In this document: positions 1 to 4,893 of the stretch, in pieces | Position numbering within the stretch: the stretch's first letter is position 1 | How the letters are laid out: every line of letters starts with the position of its first letter | From: Clostridia bacterium | GTDB taxonomy: Bacteria; Bacillota; Clostridia; Christensenellales; Borkfalkiaceae | Direction: 5' to 3' | Assembly (NCBI GenBank): GCA_017421905.1 | Contig: JAFOHH010000040.1 | Span: 1-5,242, forward strand | DNA: 5,242 nucleotides | Notes under the pieces: generated by a model | What the model saw: the letters and a program-made list of their open reading frames with translations, nothing else | The model's database searches: none | What the model was told of the DNA's origin: nothing | Made by a program: the position numbers and the translations under genes

Positions 1-51
1 ATCTGCCTTACAAGCAGAGGGTCATAGGTTCGAGCCCTATTGTTCCCACCA
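1..51 (+). tRNA. tRNA-Val (anticodon TAC), 5' part missing
   Basis: This is the 3' part of a tRNA that starts before the window. The anticodon stem TCTGC (2-6) pairs with GCAGA (14-18) around the loop CTTACAA (7-13), giving anticodon TAC at 9-11, which reads valine GUN codons. The T-arm is ATAGG / CCTAT around TTCGAGC. The 3' acceptor strand TGTTCCC (41-47) is followed by discriminator A48 and an encoded CCA (49-51). The D-arm and 5' acceptor strand lie outside the window, so the acceptor pairing cannot be checked. It is the first visible member of a four-tRNA cluster. Confidence 0.93.
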
Positions 52-73
52 ATAATCGTCGTTGCTTCATAAT

Positions 74-148
74 GCGGGAATGGCTCAGTGGTAGAGCGTT
101 GCCTTGCCAAGGCAAATGTCGCGAGTTTGAATCTCGTTTCCCGCTCCA
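74..148 (+). tRNA. tRNA-Gly (anticodon GCC)
   Basis: A complete cloverleaf can be drawn. The acceptor GCGGGAA (74-80) pairs with TTCCCGC (138-144), the D-stem is GCTC/GAGC, and the anticodon stem TTGCC/GGCAA surrounds the loop TTGCCAA (104-110) with anticodon GCC at 106-108. The T-stem is GCGAG/CTCGT with one G-T pair. Discriminator T145 is followed by an encoded CCA (146-148). It reads glycine GGC and GGU codons. It lies 22 nt after tRNA-Val and is presumably co-transcribed with it. A terminator-like hairpin begins 9 nt after its 3' end. Confidence 0.97.
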
Positions 149-156
149 TTTCTTCT

Positions 157-197
157 AAAACGAGAATTTTTGTAAAATCAAAAATTCTCGTTTTTTT
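157..197 (+). terminator. Terminator-like hairpin inside the tRNA cluster
   Basis: A perfect 15-bp inverted repeat (157-171 with 180-194, 8-nt loop GTAAAATC) has a core CGAGAATTTTT / AAAAATTCTCG and runs into seven T residues (191-197). This is the form of a Rho-independent terminator reading rightward. It is odd because two more tRNAs follow only 16 nt later with no clear promoter between. It may be a leaky terminator, an RNA-processing structure, or the end of an older tRNA-Val/Gly unit. Confidence 0.75.
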
Positions 198-213
198 CTC
201 TTTATAAGCATTT

Positions 214-288
214 GGTGCCATAGCCAAGCGGTAAGGCGTGGGTCTGCAAAACCCTGATTCCCCAGTTCAAATCTGGGTGGCACCTCCA
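214..288 (+). tRNA. tRNA-Cys (anticodon GCA)
   Basis: The acceptor GGTGCCA (214-220) pairs with TGGCACC (278-284). The D-stem is GCC/GGC. The anticodon loop CTGCAAA (244-250) gives anticodon GCA at 246-248, reading cysteine UGC and UGU. The T-stem CCCAG/CTGGG is perfect, and discriminator T285 is followed by an encoded CCA (286-288). The outermost anticodon-stem pair (T239 with T255) is a mismatch, leaving four Watson-Crick pairs in that stem, which is tolerable. Confidence 0.95.
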
Positions 289-293
289 TTTAT

Positions 294-380
294 GCCGAAG
301 TGGCGGAATAGGCAGACGCAAGGGACTTAAAATCCCTCGGTGGAAACACCGTATCGGTTCAAGTCCGATCTCCGGCACCA
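294..380 (+). tRNA. tRNA-Leu (anticodon TAA)
   Basis: This is a class II tRNA of 87 nt with a long variable arm (CGGTG/CACCG around GAAA, about 338-351). The anticodon stem AGGGA/TCCCT encloses CTTAAAA (326-332) with anticodon TAA at 328-330, decoding leucine UUA and UUG. The T-arm is ATCGG/CCGAT. Discriminator A377 precedes an encoded CCA (378-380). The acceptor strands GCCGAAG (294-300) and CTCCGGC (370-376) pair except at the fifth position, where A298 faces C372. A G at 298 would restore a perfect stem. It is the last tRNA of the cluster. Confidence 0.95.
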
Positions 381-382
381 CG

Positions 383-410
383 TTGCACGGAACTTGCATC
401 TTCCGTACAA
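383..410 (+). other. Hairpin in the tRNA-Leu 3' trailer
   Basis: ACGGAA (387-392) pairs with TTCCGT (401-406) around an 8-nt loop, and the stem extends through one C-A mismatch to TTG/CAA (383-385 with 408-410). It lies between the mature CCA end and the terminator, so it would be part of the precursor trailer removed during 3' maturation. A role in processing is possible but not shown. Confidence 0.45.
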
Positions 411-415
411 GTAAG

Positions 416-439
416 AAACACCCCTTGGGGTGTTTTTTT
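416..439 (+). terminator. Rho-independent terminator of the tRNA cluster
   Basis: AAACACCCC (416-424) is the inverse complement of GGGGTGTTT (427-435). With a realistic 4-nt loop (CTTG) the GC-rich stem is ACACCC/GGGTGT, directly followed by seven T residues (433-439). Position and orientation fit the end of the tRNA transcript, 35 nt before the next promoter. Confidence 0.9.
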
Positions 440-473
440 ATTGCTTTTTCGCCTAAAATTTTTAAAAACCCTA

Positions 474-502
474 TTGACTAGCGCCCGTTTTTCCCGTATA
501 AT
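474..502 (+). promoter_or_regulatory. SigA-type promoter for the cytidylate kinase-like gene
   Basis: A -35 box TTGACT (474-479, five of six consensus bases) and a perfect -10 box TATAAT (497-502) are separated by exactly 17 bp. The expected start of transcription is near 508-510, giving a leader of about 45 nt before the ATG at 554. This is one of the strongest-looking promoters in the window and suggests housekeeping expression. Confidence 0.9.
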
Positions 503-513
503 ATAGGTAGAAA

Positions 514-528
514 GCCGAAACCTTCGGC
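514..528 (+). promoter_or_regulatory. 5' leader stem-loop before the ribosome binding site
   Basis: GCCGAA (514-519) pairs with TTCGGC (523-528) around a 3-nt loop ACC. It would form at the very 5' end of the predicted mRNA, 6 nt before the AAGGAGGG ribosome binding site (535-542), without covering it. No U-tract follows, so it is not a terminator. A 5'-end stabilising role is an inference. Confidence 0.5.
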
Positions 529-553
529 AAAAATAAGGAGGGAAACGGTATAT

Positions 554-1240
554 ATGATAATTACTATTGCAAGAGAATACGGCAGCGGCGGCAGAATCAT
601 CGGTCAAAAAGTAGCCGAAAAGCTGGGCTTTACCTTTTACGATAACGAGCTTATCCGCAAGGCTTGCCGGGAAAACGGAATGGATTTCGATTTCGTTGCC
701 GAGCAAAGCGAATACGCAGGCAATAAATTCTTCCAAAATATTCTAATGTCCGATCCGGCAATCGGCTCGGCGCATGCAGCAACCGCTCTTTCGTTGCAGG
801 ATAAAATTTTCGTGCAAATTGGCAGAATCGTTAAGGAAATTGCCCGTACGGAAAACGCCGTAATCGTTGGCAGAAGTGCCGATTCTATTTTGCGCGAGCG
901 CGAAAACGTGCTAAACGTGTTTATTCACGCCGATCCCGATCATAAGCTGCAACGCGTTCTTTCCCTCGGCATTCCCGAAAAAGAAGCGCGCAAAACGATG
1001 AAACGCCGCGATAAAATGCGCGCAAACTTCCACAAATACTATACGGGAGAAGATTGGGGCAAGGCCTCCTCTTACGCCCTTACGCTCGATAGCGGTGCGC
1101 TGGGCTACGACCTGTGCGTAGACCTCATTTGCCAGGCGGCGCAACACAAAACCCAAAACCTCGCAACGCGCAATAAAAAGGACGAAATCGAAAAAGCCTC
1201 TTCGCTTCTTCGTATGTTTATTTCCGAATCGGAAGAATAA
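554..1240 (+). CDS. Cytidylate kinase-like family protein (P-loop kinase)
   Basis: This 228-residue protein belongs to the cytidylate kinase-like family (Pfam Cytidylate_kin2 type), whose substrate is in most cases unproven. The N-terminus ITIAREYGSGGRIIG (residues 3-17) is the family's glycine-rich phosphate-binding loop; arginine stands where a classical Walker A motif has lysine. A second conserved strand is AVIVGRSAD (102-110), followed by the hydrophobic strand VLNVFIHAD (119-127). The basic lid-like segment RRDKMRANFHKYYTG (151-165) leads into DWGKASSYALTLDSGALGYD (167-186), also typical of the family. The last 30 residues are charged and less distinctive. The start is the ATG after AAGGAGGG, with a rather long spacing of about 11-12 nt. 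It is a single-gene unit between its own promoter and terminator. Phosphorylation of CMP or another nucleotide is plausible but not established. Confidence 0.88.
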   Translation: MIITIAREYGSGGRIIGQKVAEKLGFTFYDNELIRKACRENGMDFDFVAEQSEYAGNKFFQNILMSDPAIGSAHAATALSLQDKIFVQIGRIVKEIARTENAVIVGRSADSILRERENVLNVFIHADPDHKLQRVLSLGIPEKEARKTMKRRDKMRANFHKYYTGEDWGKASSYALTLDSGALGYDLCVDLICQAAQHKTQNLATRNKKDEIEKASSLLRMFISESEE

Positions 1241-1295
1241 CCCCCTTAAGTAGCGCAAATTTTATTTACAGAAAACAATTACTCCATTAACCCAC

Positions 1296-1333
1296 GGCGG
1301 ATTTCCCCAAATAAGGGAAATCCGCCCTTTTTT
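1296..1333 (+). terminator. Rho-independent terminator of the kinase-like gene
   Basis: GGCGGATTTCCC (1296-1307) pairs perfectly with GGGAAATCCGCC (1315-1326) around a 7-nt loop, giving a 12-bp stem followed after one C by six T residues (1328-1333). The U-tract favours the rightward transcript. The convergent dapA transcript would also form the hairpin, but its downstream sequence is not U-rich, so ending dapA here is less certain. Confidence 0.9.
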
Positions 1334-1337
1334 AATT

Positions 1338-2225
1338 TTAAGTTTTTGTCTTCGCATCGCTTAAAATTTTTGCGCAAAGTAATTGCTTTTTTACGGCTTT
1401 TTTGTGAAAAGCCTCTCCAACGGTTAATGGCGCGCGCACCGTTTCGCCGCATAATCCGCGGCAGGAAAGAGCGTATTTTATCAAAATCGGGTTTACCTCC
1501 GCCCCAAGCGATAGCAGTAGCGGTCTAATTTCTTTTTCCTGTTGCATCGCTTTAGTAGGGCAGGAGAAAAAGGTGTTCCAAATTTCCACCGATAGCCGTG
1601 GCAAAAGGTTGGAAATTACCGAAACGCACCCTTCCGCCCCCGCGCTGTAAAAGGGCAAATTTAATAGGTCGTCGCCCGAATAATAGGGCACGCCGTTCGC
1701 TCCGTGTAAAAGCCCCCGTTTTACGTCGCCGCACGCCTCCTTCACGCCAAAAATAACGCCGTCCTTAACAAGGCGGTGCGCCGTTTCGGGGGCAAGGTCA
1801 AAGCCCGTTCTGCCGGGCACGTTATACGCCAAAACGGGCAAACCTACTTCCGCAATTGCGCCGTAGTAGGCAATCGCTCCCTTTTGCGTGCATTTGTTGT
1901 AATAGGGGGTAACGGCAAGCACGCCGTCCGCACCCCACTCCTTAGCTTTTTGGGCAAGAGAAAGGGCGGTTTTTGTATCGTTACTGCCGCAGCCCATCAT
2001 CAAAAATCCGTCGAACGCGCGCCGCCCCGCAAGGAAAATTTTTCTTTTTTCGGATAGGGAAAGGGTACAGCTTTCGCCCGTCGTTCCTAAAAGCACAACG
2101 GCTTTTACGCCGCCTTCCTTTTGCCAAGAAAGGAGCTTGTTTAGCGAAGGAAAATCTACTTCTCCGCTTGGGTGAAAAGGGGTAACGAGTGCGGTACACA
2201 CGCCGCAAAAGGGAAGCTTTTTCAT
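1338..2225 (-). CDS. dapA: 4-hydroxy-tetrahydrodipicolinate synthase (DapA)
   Basis: DapA condenses pyruvate with aspartate semialdehyde, the first committed step towards diaminopimelate and lysine, in the cytoplasm. The 295-residue length is normal for this TIM-barrel class I aldolase family. Visible motifs include TALVTPF (11-17), the substrate-binding LLGTTGES (45-52), VTPYYNKCTQ (105-114) with the active-site tyrosine, YNVPGRTG (134-141) with the carboxylate-binding arginine, and FGVKEACGD (159-167), in which K162 is the Schiff-base lysine. SGDD (183-186) and GAEGCVSVISN (196-206) follow. All catalytic positions look intact. An in-frame ATG 48 nt upstream (2273) exists, but the ATG at 2225 is chosen because GGAGG lies 7 nt before it and homology starts there. 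The gene is downstream of asd on the same strand and convergent with the kinase-like gene. Confidence 0.96.
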   Translation of the reverse strand: MKKLPFCGVCTALVTPFHPSGEVDFPSLNKLLSWQKEGGVKAVVLLGTTGESCTLSLSEKRKIFLAGRRAFDGFLMMGCGSNDTKTALSLAQKAKEWGADGVLAVTPYYNKCTQKGAIAYYGAIAEVGLPVLAYNVPGRTGFDLAPETAHRLVKDGVIFGVKEACGDVKRGLLHGANGVPYYSGDDLLNLPFYSAGAEGCVSVISNLLPRLSVEIWNTFFSCPTKAMQQEKEIRPLLLSLGAEVNPILIKYALSCRGLCGETVRAPLTVGEAFHKKAVKKQLLCAKILSDAKTKT

Positions 2226-2232
2226 AACCGTT

Positions 2233-2237
2233 CCTCC
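2233..2237 (-). promoter_or_regulatory. dapA ribosome binding site, deciding the start
   Basis: Read on the - strand, GGAGG ends 7 nt before the ATG at 2225-2223. It lies inside the longer open frame that begins at 2273, which argues that translation starts at 2225 and not upstream. Confidence 0.85.
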
Positions 2238-2255
2238 AAAAGAGCAGTTTTTATT

Positions 2256-2285
2256 AAGATATTCCGCCTGCATGCGTTTGGTTAA
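2256..2285 (-). promoter_or_regulatory. Weak candidate promoter for dapA
   Basis: On the - strand, TTAACC (2285-2280) and TATCTT (2261-2256) are 18 bp apart, each matching four of six consensus positions. It is the best candidate found between the intrinsic terminator at 2285-2315 and the dapA start, and its -35 box overlaps the terminator's T-tract. It is offered only because dapA otherwise depends on readthrough from asd. Confidence 0.25.
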
Positions 2286-2315
2286 AAAATAACGCCCCGC
2301 AAGCTGCGGAGCGTT
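2285..2315 (-). terminator. Intrinsic terminator between asd and dapA
   Basis: Read on the - strand, AACGC-T-CCGCA (2315-2305) pairs with TGCGG-G-GCGTT (2301-2291) around a 3-nt loop, making an 11-bp stem whose single non-Watson-Crick position is a U-G pair. After one A, six T residues follow (2290-2285 region). On the + strand the same position is a C-A mismatch and no T-run follows, so the element is oriented leftward, in line with asd transcription. It lies 60 nt upstream of the dapA start codon and could end or attenuate the asd transcript. Confidence 0.8.
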
Positions 2316-2337
2316 AAAATATTTTATATAAGAATTT

Positions 2338-2379
2338 AGCCCGTTTGTTTTAAAAAGGGCAACCCGTACGGGCTTTTTT
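2338..2379. terminator. Imperfect hairpin region just after asd
   Basis: AGCCCGT (2338-2344) is the inverse complement of ACGGGCT (2368-2374), which is followed by a T-run to 2379; this form would terminate a + strand transcript. On the - strand, the direction of asd, the alternatives are GGG-TTG-CCC followed by five T, or AAAAAG/CTTTTT closing a bulged CCC-GTAC-GGG hairpin. These compete for the same bases. It starts 3 nt beyond the asd stop codon, so a role at the asd 3' end is likely, but the active fold is unclear. Confidence 0.45.
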
Positions 2380-2382
2380 GCG

Positions 2383-3390
2383 TCAAATCAGTTGCATTTC
2401 AATCATTTTTTCCGCAATTTGAACGGCGTTTGTTGCCGCGCCTTTTCTAATGTTATCGGCAACGACCCAAATGTTGAGTCCGCTATCAACGCTTTCGTCT
2501 TTGCGGATTCTTCCCACGTAAACGGGGTCGGTATCGTAAGCGGTGCAGGGCATGGGGTAAACGTTGTTTTTCACGTCGTCTGCCACTACGATGCCGGGGG
2601 TGTTGCGTAAAACCTCCTTGGCCTCTTCTACGTCGCAGGGGGTGTTAAATTCCAGGTTAATCGATTCGCTATGGCAACCGAACACGGGTACGCGCGCCGT
2701 GGTAGCAGTAACCTTCATATCGGGTACGCCCAAAATTTTGCGCGTTTCAAAAATCATTTTATCCTCTTCTTTGGTATAGCCGTTGTCAAGGAATACGTCG
2801 ATATGGGGGATAATGTTAGAGAAAATGGGGTGGGGGAATTTTTGCGGAGCTAATCCTTTCATACCGTTTTCCAAATCCTGCCAGCCCTTTTGTCCTGCGC
2901 CCGATACGGCTTGATAGGTGGAATAAACAACGCGCTTAATGCCGTATTTTTCGTGCAGGGCTTTTAGGGGAACGACCGCTTGAATGGTAGAGCAGTTGGG
3001 GTTTGCAATAATGCCCTTCTTTTTCCAGCCCTTTAAATCGTCTGCATTGCATTCGGGAACGACTAGGGGAACGTCGGGATCTCTTCTCCACGCGCTGGAG
3101 TTATCAATAACTACCGCGCCGTGTGCGGCAAACACGGGGGCAAAGGTAAGCGATGCGCCTGCACCTGCCGAAAAGAGGGCAATATCCACGTTATATTTTG
3201 CAATTTCTTCTTCCGAAGTAAGCAAAATCGTGTGTTCCTTTCCCATAAAGGTTACCGTTTTGCCCGCGCTTTTTTCCGAAGCGAATAAATAGTAATTTTC
3301 CACGGGAAGATTGCGTTCTTCAAGCACTTGTAAAAATTTTCTGCCAACCATTCCGGTTGCGCCAACTACGGCAACGTTGTATTTTTTCAT
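2383..3390 (-). CDS. asd: Aspartate-semialdehyde dehydrogenase (Asd)
   Basis: Asd reduces aspartyl phosphate to aspartate semialdehyde with NADPH, the branch point for lysine/diaminopimelate, threonine and methionine. The 335-residue length is normal. The N-terminus VAVVGATGMVG (6-16) is the dinucleotide-binding glycine loop. FASEKSAGK (36-44) fits the cofactor phosphate-binding segment. NPNCSTIQ (130-137) carries the catalytic cysteine C133, YQAVSGAG (159-166) contains the conserved glutamine, and TARVPVFGCHSE (231-242) carries the substrate arginine R233 and catalytic histidine H240. The C-terminus SGLNIWVVADNIRKGAATN is characteristic. A TTG four codons upstream (3402) also opens the frame, but the ATG at 3390 has GGAG 6 nt before it, and that TTG is part of the binding site itself. 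Its product feeds DapA, encoded just downstream. Confidence 0.97.
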   Translation of the reverse strand: MKKYNVAVVGATGMVGRKFLQVLEERNLPVENYYLFASEKSAGKTVTFMGKEHTILLTSEEEIAKYNVDIALFSAGAGASLTFAPVFAAHGAVVIDNSSAWRRDPDVPLVVPECNADDLKGWKKKGIIANPNCSTIQAVVPLKALHEKYGIKRVVYSTYQAVSGAGQKGWQDLENGMKGLAPQKFPHPIFSNIIPHIDVFLDNGYTKEEDKMIFETRKILGVPDMKVTATTARVPVFGCHSESINLEFNTPCDVEEAKEVLRNTPGIVVADDVKNNVYPMPCTAYDTDPVYVGRIRKDESVDSGLNIWVVADNIRKGAATNAVQIAEKMIEMQLI

Positions 3391-3396
3391 AAAAAT

Positions 3397-3400
3397 CTCC
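3397..3400 (-). promoter_or_regulatory. asd ribosome binding site, deciding the start
   Basis: On the - strand GGAG (3400-3397), within TTGGAGA, lies 6 nt before the ATG at 3390. This makes the TTG at 3402 an unlikely start. Confidence 0.85.
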
Positions 3401-3423
3401 AAAAATAAATCTAATTGCCAAAC

Positions 3424-3452
3424 ATTCTACCATACGATGGGCAAATTGTCAA
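3424..3452 (-). promoter_or_regulatory. SigA-type promoter of asd
   Basis: Read on the - strand, a perfect -35 box TTGACA (3452-3447) and a -10 box TAGAAT (3429-3424, five of six) are 17 bp apart. TGG directly before the -10 box adds an extended -10 element. An A/T tract (nine A on the + strand, 3451-3459) lies at and above the -35 box and could act like an UP element. The start of transcription is expected near 3417, leaving a leader of about 27 nt and no room for a lysine riboswitch or leader-peptide attenuator. Confidence 0.9.
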
Positions 3453-3463
3453 AAAAAAAGAGG

Positions 3464-3478
3464 CACTATTCCACTATT
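3464..3478 (+). repeat. Tandem CACTATT repeat between divergent promoters
   Basis: CACTATT occurs at 3464-3470 and again at 3472-3478, an 8-bp period. The pair lies between the asd -35 box (3447-3452) and the -35 box of the rightward gene (3504-3509). Such a place could bind a regulator, but two 7-mers in AT-rich DNA may be chance. Confidence 0.3.
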
Positions 3479-3503
3479 TTTATCAATACGGGGCTTAATT
3501 TTA

Positions 3504-3532
3504 TTGAAATTTTCTTTAATTTGTTATACAAT
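3504..3532 (+). promoter_or_regulatory. SigA-type promoter for the YesL-like membrane protein
   Basis: A -35 box TTGAAA (3504-3509) and a -10 box TACAAT (3527-3532), each matching five of six consensus bases, are separated by 17 bp. Transcription should start near 3538-3540, about 30 nt before the ATG at 3570. It is divergent from the asd promoter, with about 50 bp between the two -35 boxes. Confidence 0.82.
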
Positions 3533-3569
3533 ATAAGGGATAATATGCGCGCACGCGCCGGAGGCAGAC

Positions 3570-4850
3570 ATGGCAAACTTATTTAAGCGTTTGGTAGAAG
3601 GCAAAGAAAAGAGCGACGACTACGCAAGAAGCACGCTCCCTACCAACCGTTTTTCTTTATTTTGGGATGTATTTAAAAACAACTTTTTCAAGCTGATGGG
3701 GGTAAACGTTTTTATTTTAATCTTTTTCCTCCCCGTTATTTTTTTGTTTTTGCAAAGAAGTAATTTAGTGCTTTTAAGTGCGGAAAAAATTCCTTTTTCC
3801 TCTAACCTCGTAACGGGTTATCCCATCGTTCCCATTCGTCCGGGGCAAGAAGAAGCAATTAACCTGCTTGCAAACCGCTGGTTTTATTTTATGATGCCCA
3901 TTGCGGCAATTATTGCCTCCATCGGTCTTTCTGGCGGCTTGTATATCATCCGTAACCTTATTTGGACGGAAGGCGTTCTCGTGGTATCCGATTTATGGCG
4001 CGGCATTAAAAAGAATTTCCTTCAAATTATGGAAATTGCGCTTATTTACAGCGTCGTTCTTCTCATTACCATGGTCGGCGCAAACTATCTCACCTATTTG
4101 CAGGCGGTGGGCTGGTCGCACGCATGGCTGCTTTCCGCGGCACGCGTTATGTGTTACGTTGCGCTTGGCATTGCAACCCTTATGACGATGCATATGCTCA
4201 CCATGTCCGTAACCTACAAGCTTTCCATTTTTAAGCTGCTTAACAACTCCTTTGTTTTTAGTTACGCGCTCATCATTCCCAACTTCTTTTTCGGAGCGAT
4301 TGCCCTCCTGCCCTTTATTCTTTTACTTGCCCTTCCCATGTCGGCTTTTTACGGCATGTGGCTTATTTTAGTAGTACTGCTCGGCTTTTCTTTTTCTTTC
4401 CTCGTTTGGATGGATTACACCCAATGGGCGTTTGATAAATTCGTCAACCCGCGTATCGAAGGGGCAAGAGTCAACCGCGGTATTTATAAAGGCGGAGAAA
4501 GCGAGCAAGAATCGGCAGCCTTTAAGCAGTATCGCGAGCAAAAGAAGGAAACGCTCAAGCAACTTGCCGAAGATCACCTCGTTTCCAACCCCATCAAGCC
4601 TATCGACGACGATATCGTGGTAGAAGAGCTGCCCGAACACTATACCATAAAGGACCTCGAACGCTTAAAGGCGCAAAAGGACAAGATGATAGAAGACGCC
4701 AATGCTTGGGCAGAAGAACACAAAAACGACGAAAAATACGCAGTGTTTGCCGAGTTTAAGAAGGAAGCAAACGAGCAAGACGAGGCGCGCAGAAAGAAGC
4801 TGGAAACGTATAAGAAAAAAGAACAAAAACGCAACAATAAAAAGAAATAA
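3570..4850 (+). CDS. YesL/DUF624-like membrane protein with charged C-terminal tail
   Basis: Function is not known. The 426-residue protein has a basic N-terminus and six hydrophobic segments at about 43-62, 105-127, 150-172, 185-211, 228-256 and 261-283. Connecting loops at 128-149 and 212-226 are basic, so both ends should face the cytoplasm by the positive-inside rule. NNFFKLMGVNVFILIFFLPV (37-56) and LWRGIKKNFLQ (142-152) recall YesL/DUF624 proteins, which are usually near 200 residues. A roughly 40-residue external loop (63-104) and a tail of about 140 residues (285-426) make this one twice as long. The tail has basic and acidic stretches, a proline-acid linker NPIKPIDDD (340-348) and a Lys/Glu-rich, possibly helical end finishing in KKK. 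No catalytic motif is visible. The start is the ATG 5 nt after GGAGG (3560-3564). Membership in YesL/DUF624 is by resemblance only. Confidence 0.8.
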   Translation: MANLFKRLVEGKEKSDDYARSTLPTNRFSLFWDVFKNNFFKLMGVNVFILIFFLPVIFLFLQRSNLVLLSAEKIPFSSNLVTGYPIVPIRPGQEEAINLLANRWFYFMMPIAAIIASIGLSGGLYIIRNLIWTEGVLVVSDLWRGIKKNFLQIMEIALIYSVVLLITMVGANYLTYLQAVGWSHAWLLSAARVMCYVALGIATLMTMHMLTMSVTYKLSIFKLLNNSFVFSYALIIPNFFFGAIALLPFILLLALPMSAFYGMWLILVVLLGFSFSFLVWMDYTQWAFDKFVNPRIEGARVNRGIYKGGESEQESAAFKQYREQKKETLKQLAEDHLVSNPIKPIDDDIVVEELPEHYTIKDLERLKAQKDKMIEDANAWAEEHKNDEKYAVFAEFKKEANEQDEARRKKLETYKKKEQKRNNKKK

Positions 4851-4877
4851 AAAACAGGCGGCGCTGCCGCCTGTTTT
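4851..4877 (+). terminator. 12-bp hairpin directly after the membrane protein stop codon
   Basis: AAAACAGGCGGC (4851-4862) pairs perfectly with GCCGCCTGTTTT (4866-4877) around a 3-nt loop GCT, beginning at the base after the TAA. The rightward T-run is only four bases and is broken by CCC. On the opposite strand the stem runs into six T followed by ATTT, so it looks better as a leftward terminator. The next gene starts 16 nt later without room for a promoter, so rightward readthrough is likely. Confidence 0.7.
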
Positions 4878-4893
4878 CCCAAAAGGAAGAATT

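Noticed and set aside
202..399. A 65-codon open frame on the - strand across tRNA-Cys and tRNA-Leu.
   Set aside because: It is the reverse complement of two clear tRNA genes. Such translated tRNA antisense frames are a known annotation artefact.
359..736. A 125-codon - strand open frame covering the end of tRNA-Leu, the promoter and the start of the kinase-like gene.
   Set aside because: It runs antisense through a tRNA, a terminator, a near-perfect promoter and a conserved coding sequence, and has no recognisable domain.
2226..2273. A longer DapA with 16 extra N-terminal residues from the ATG at 2273.
   Set aside because: The extension contains the GGAGG ribosome binding site of the 2225 start and has no counterpart in the DapA family.
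3391..3402. Asd starting at TTG (3402).
   Set aside because: This TTG is part of the TTGGAG sequence that serves the ATG at 3390, and no binding site lies upstream of it.
3545..3586. A 13-codon open frame (ATG at 3545, TAA at 3584) overlapping the start of the membrane protein gene, as a possible leader peptide.
   Set aside because: Its ATG is only a few bases after the predicted start of transcription, no ribosome binding site precedes it, and the frame is arginine/glycine-rich as expected from the GCGCGC-rich leader by chance.
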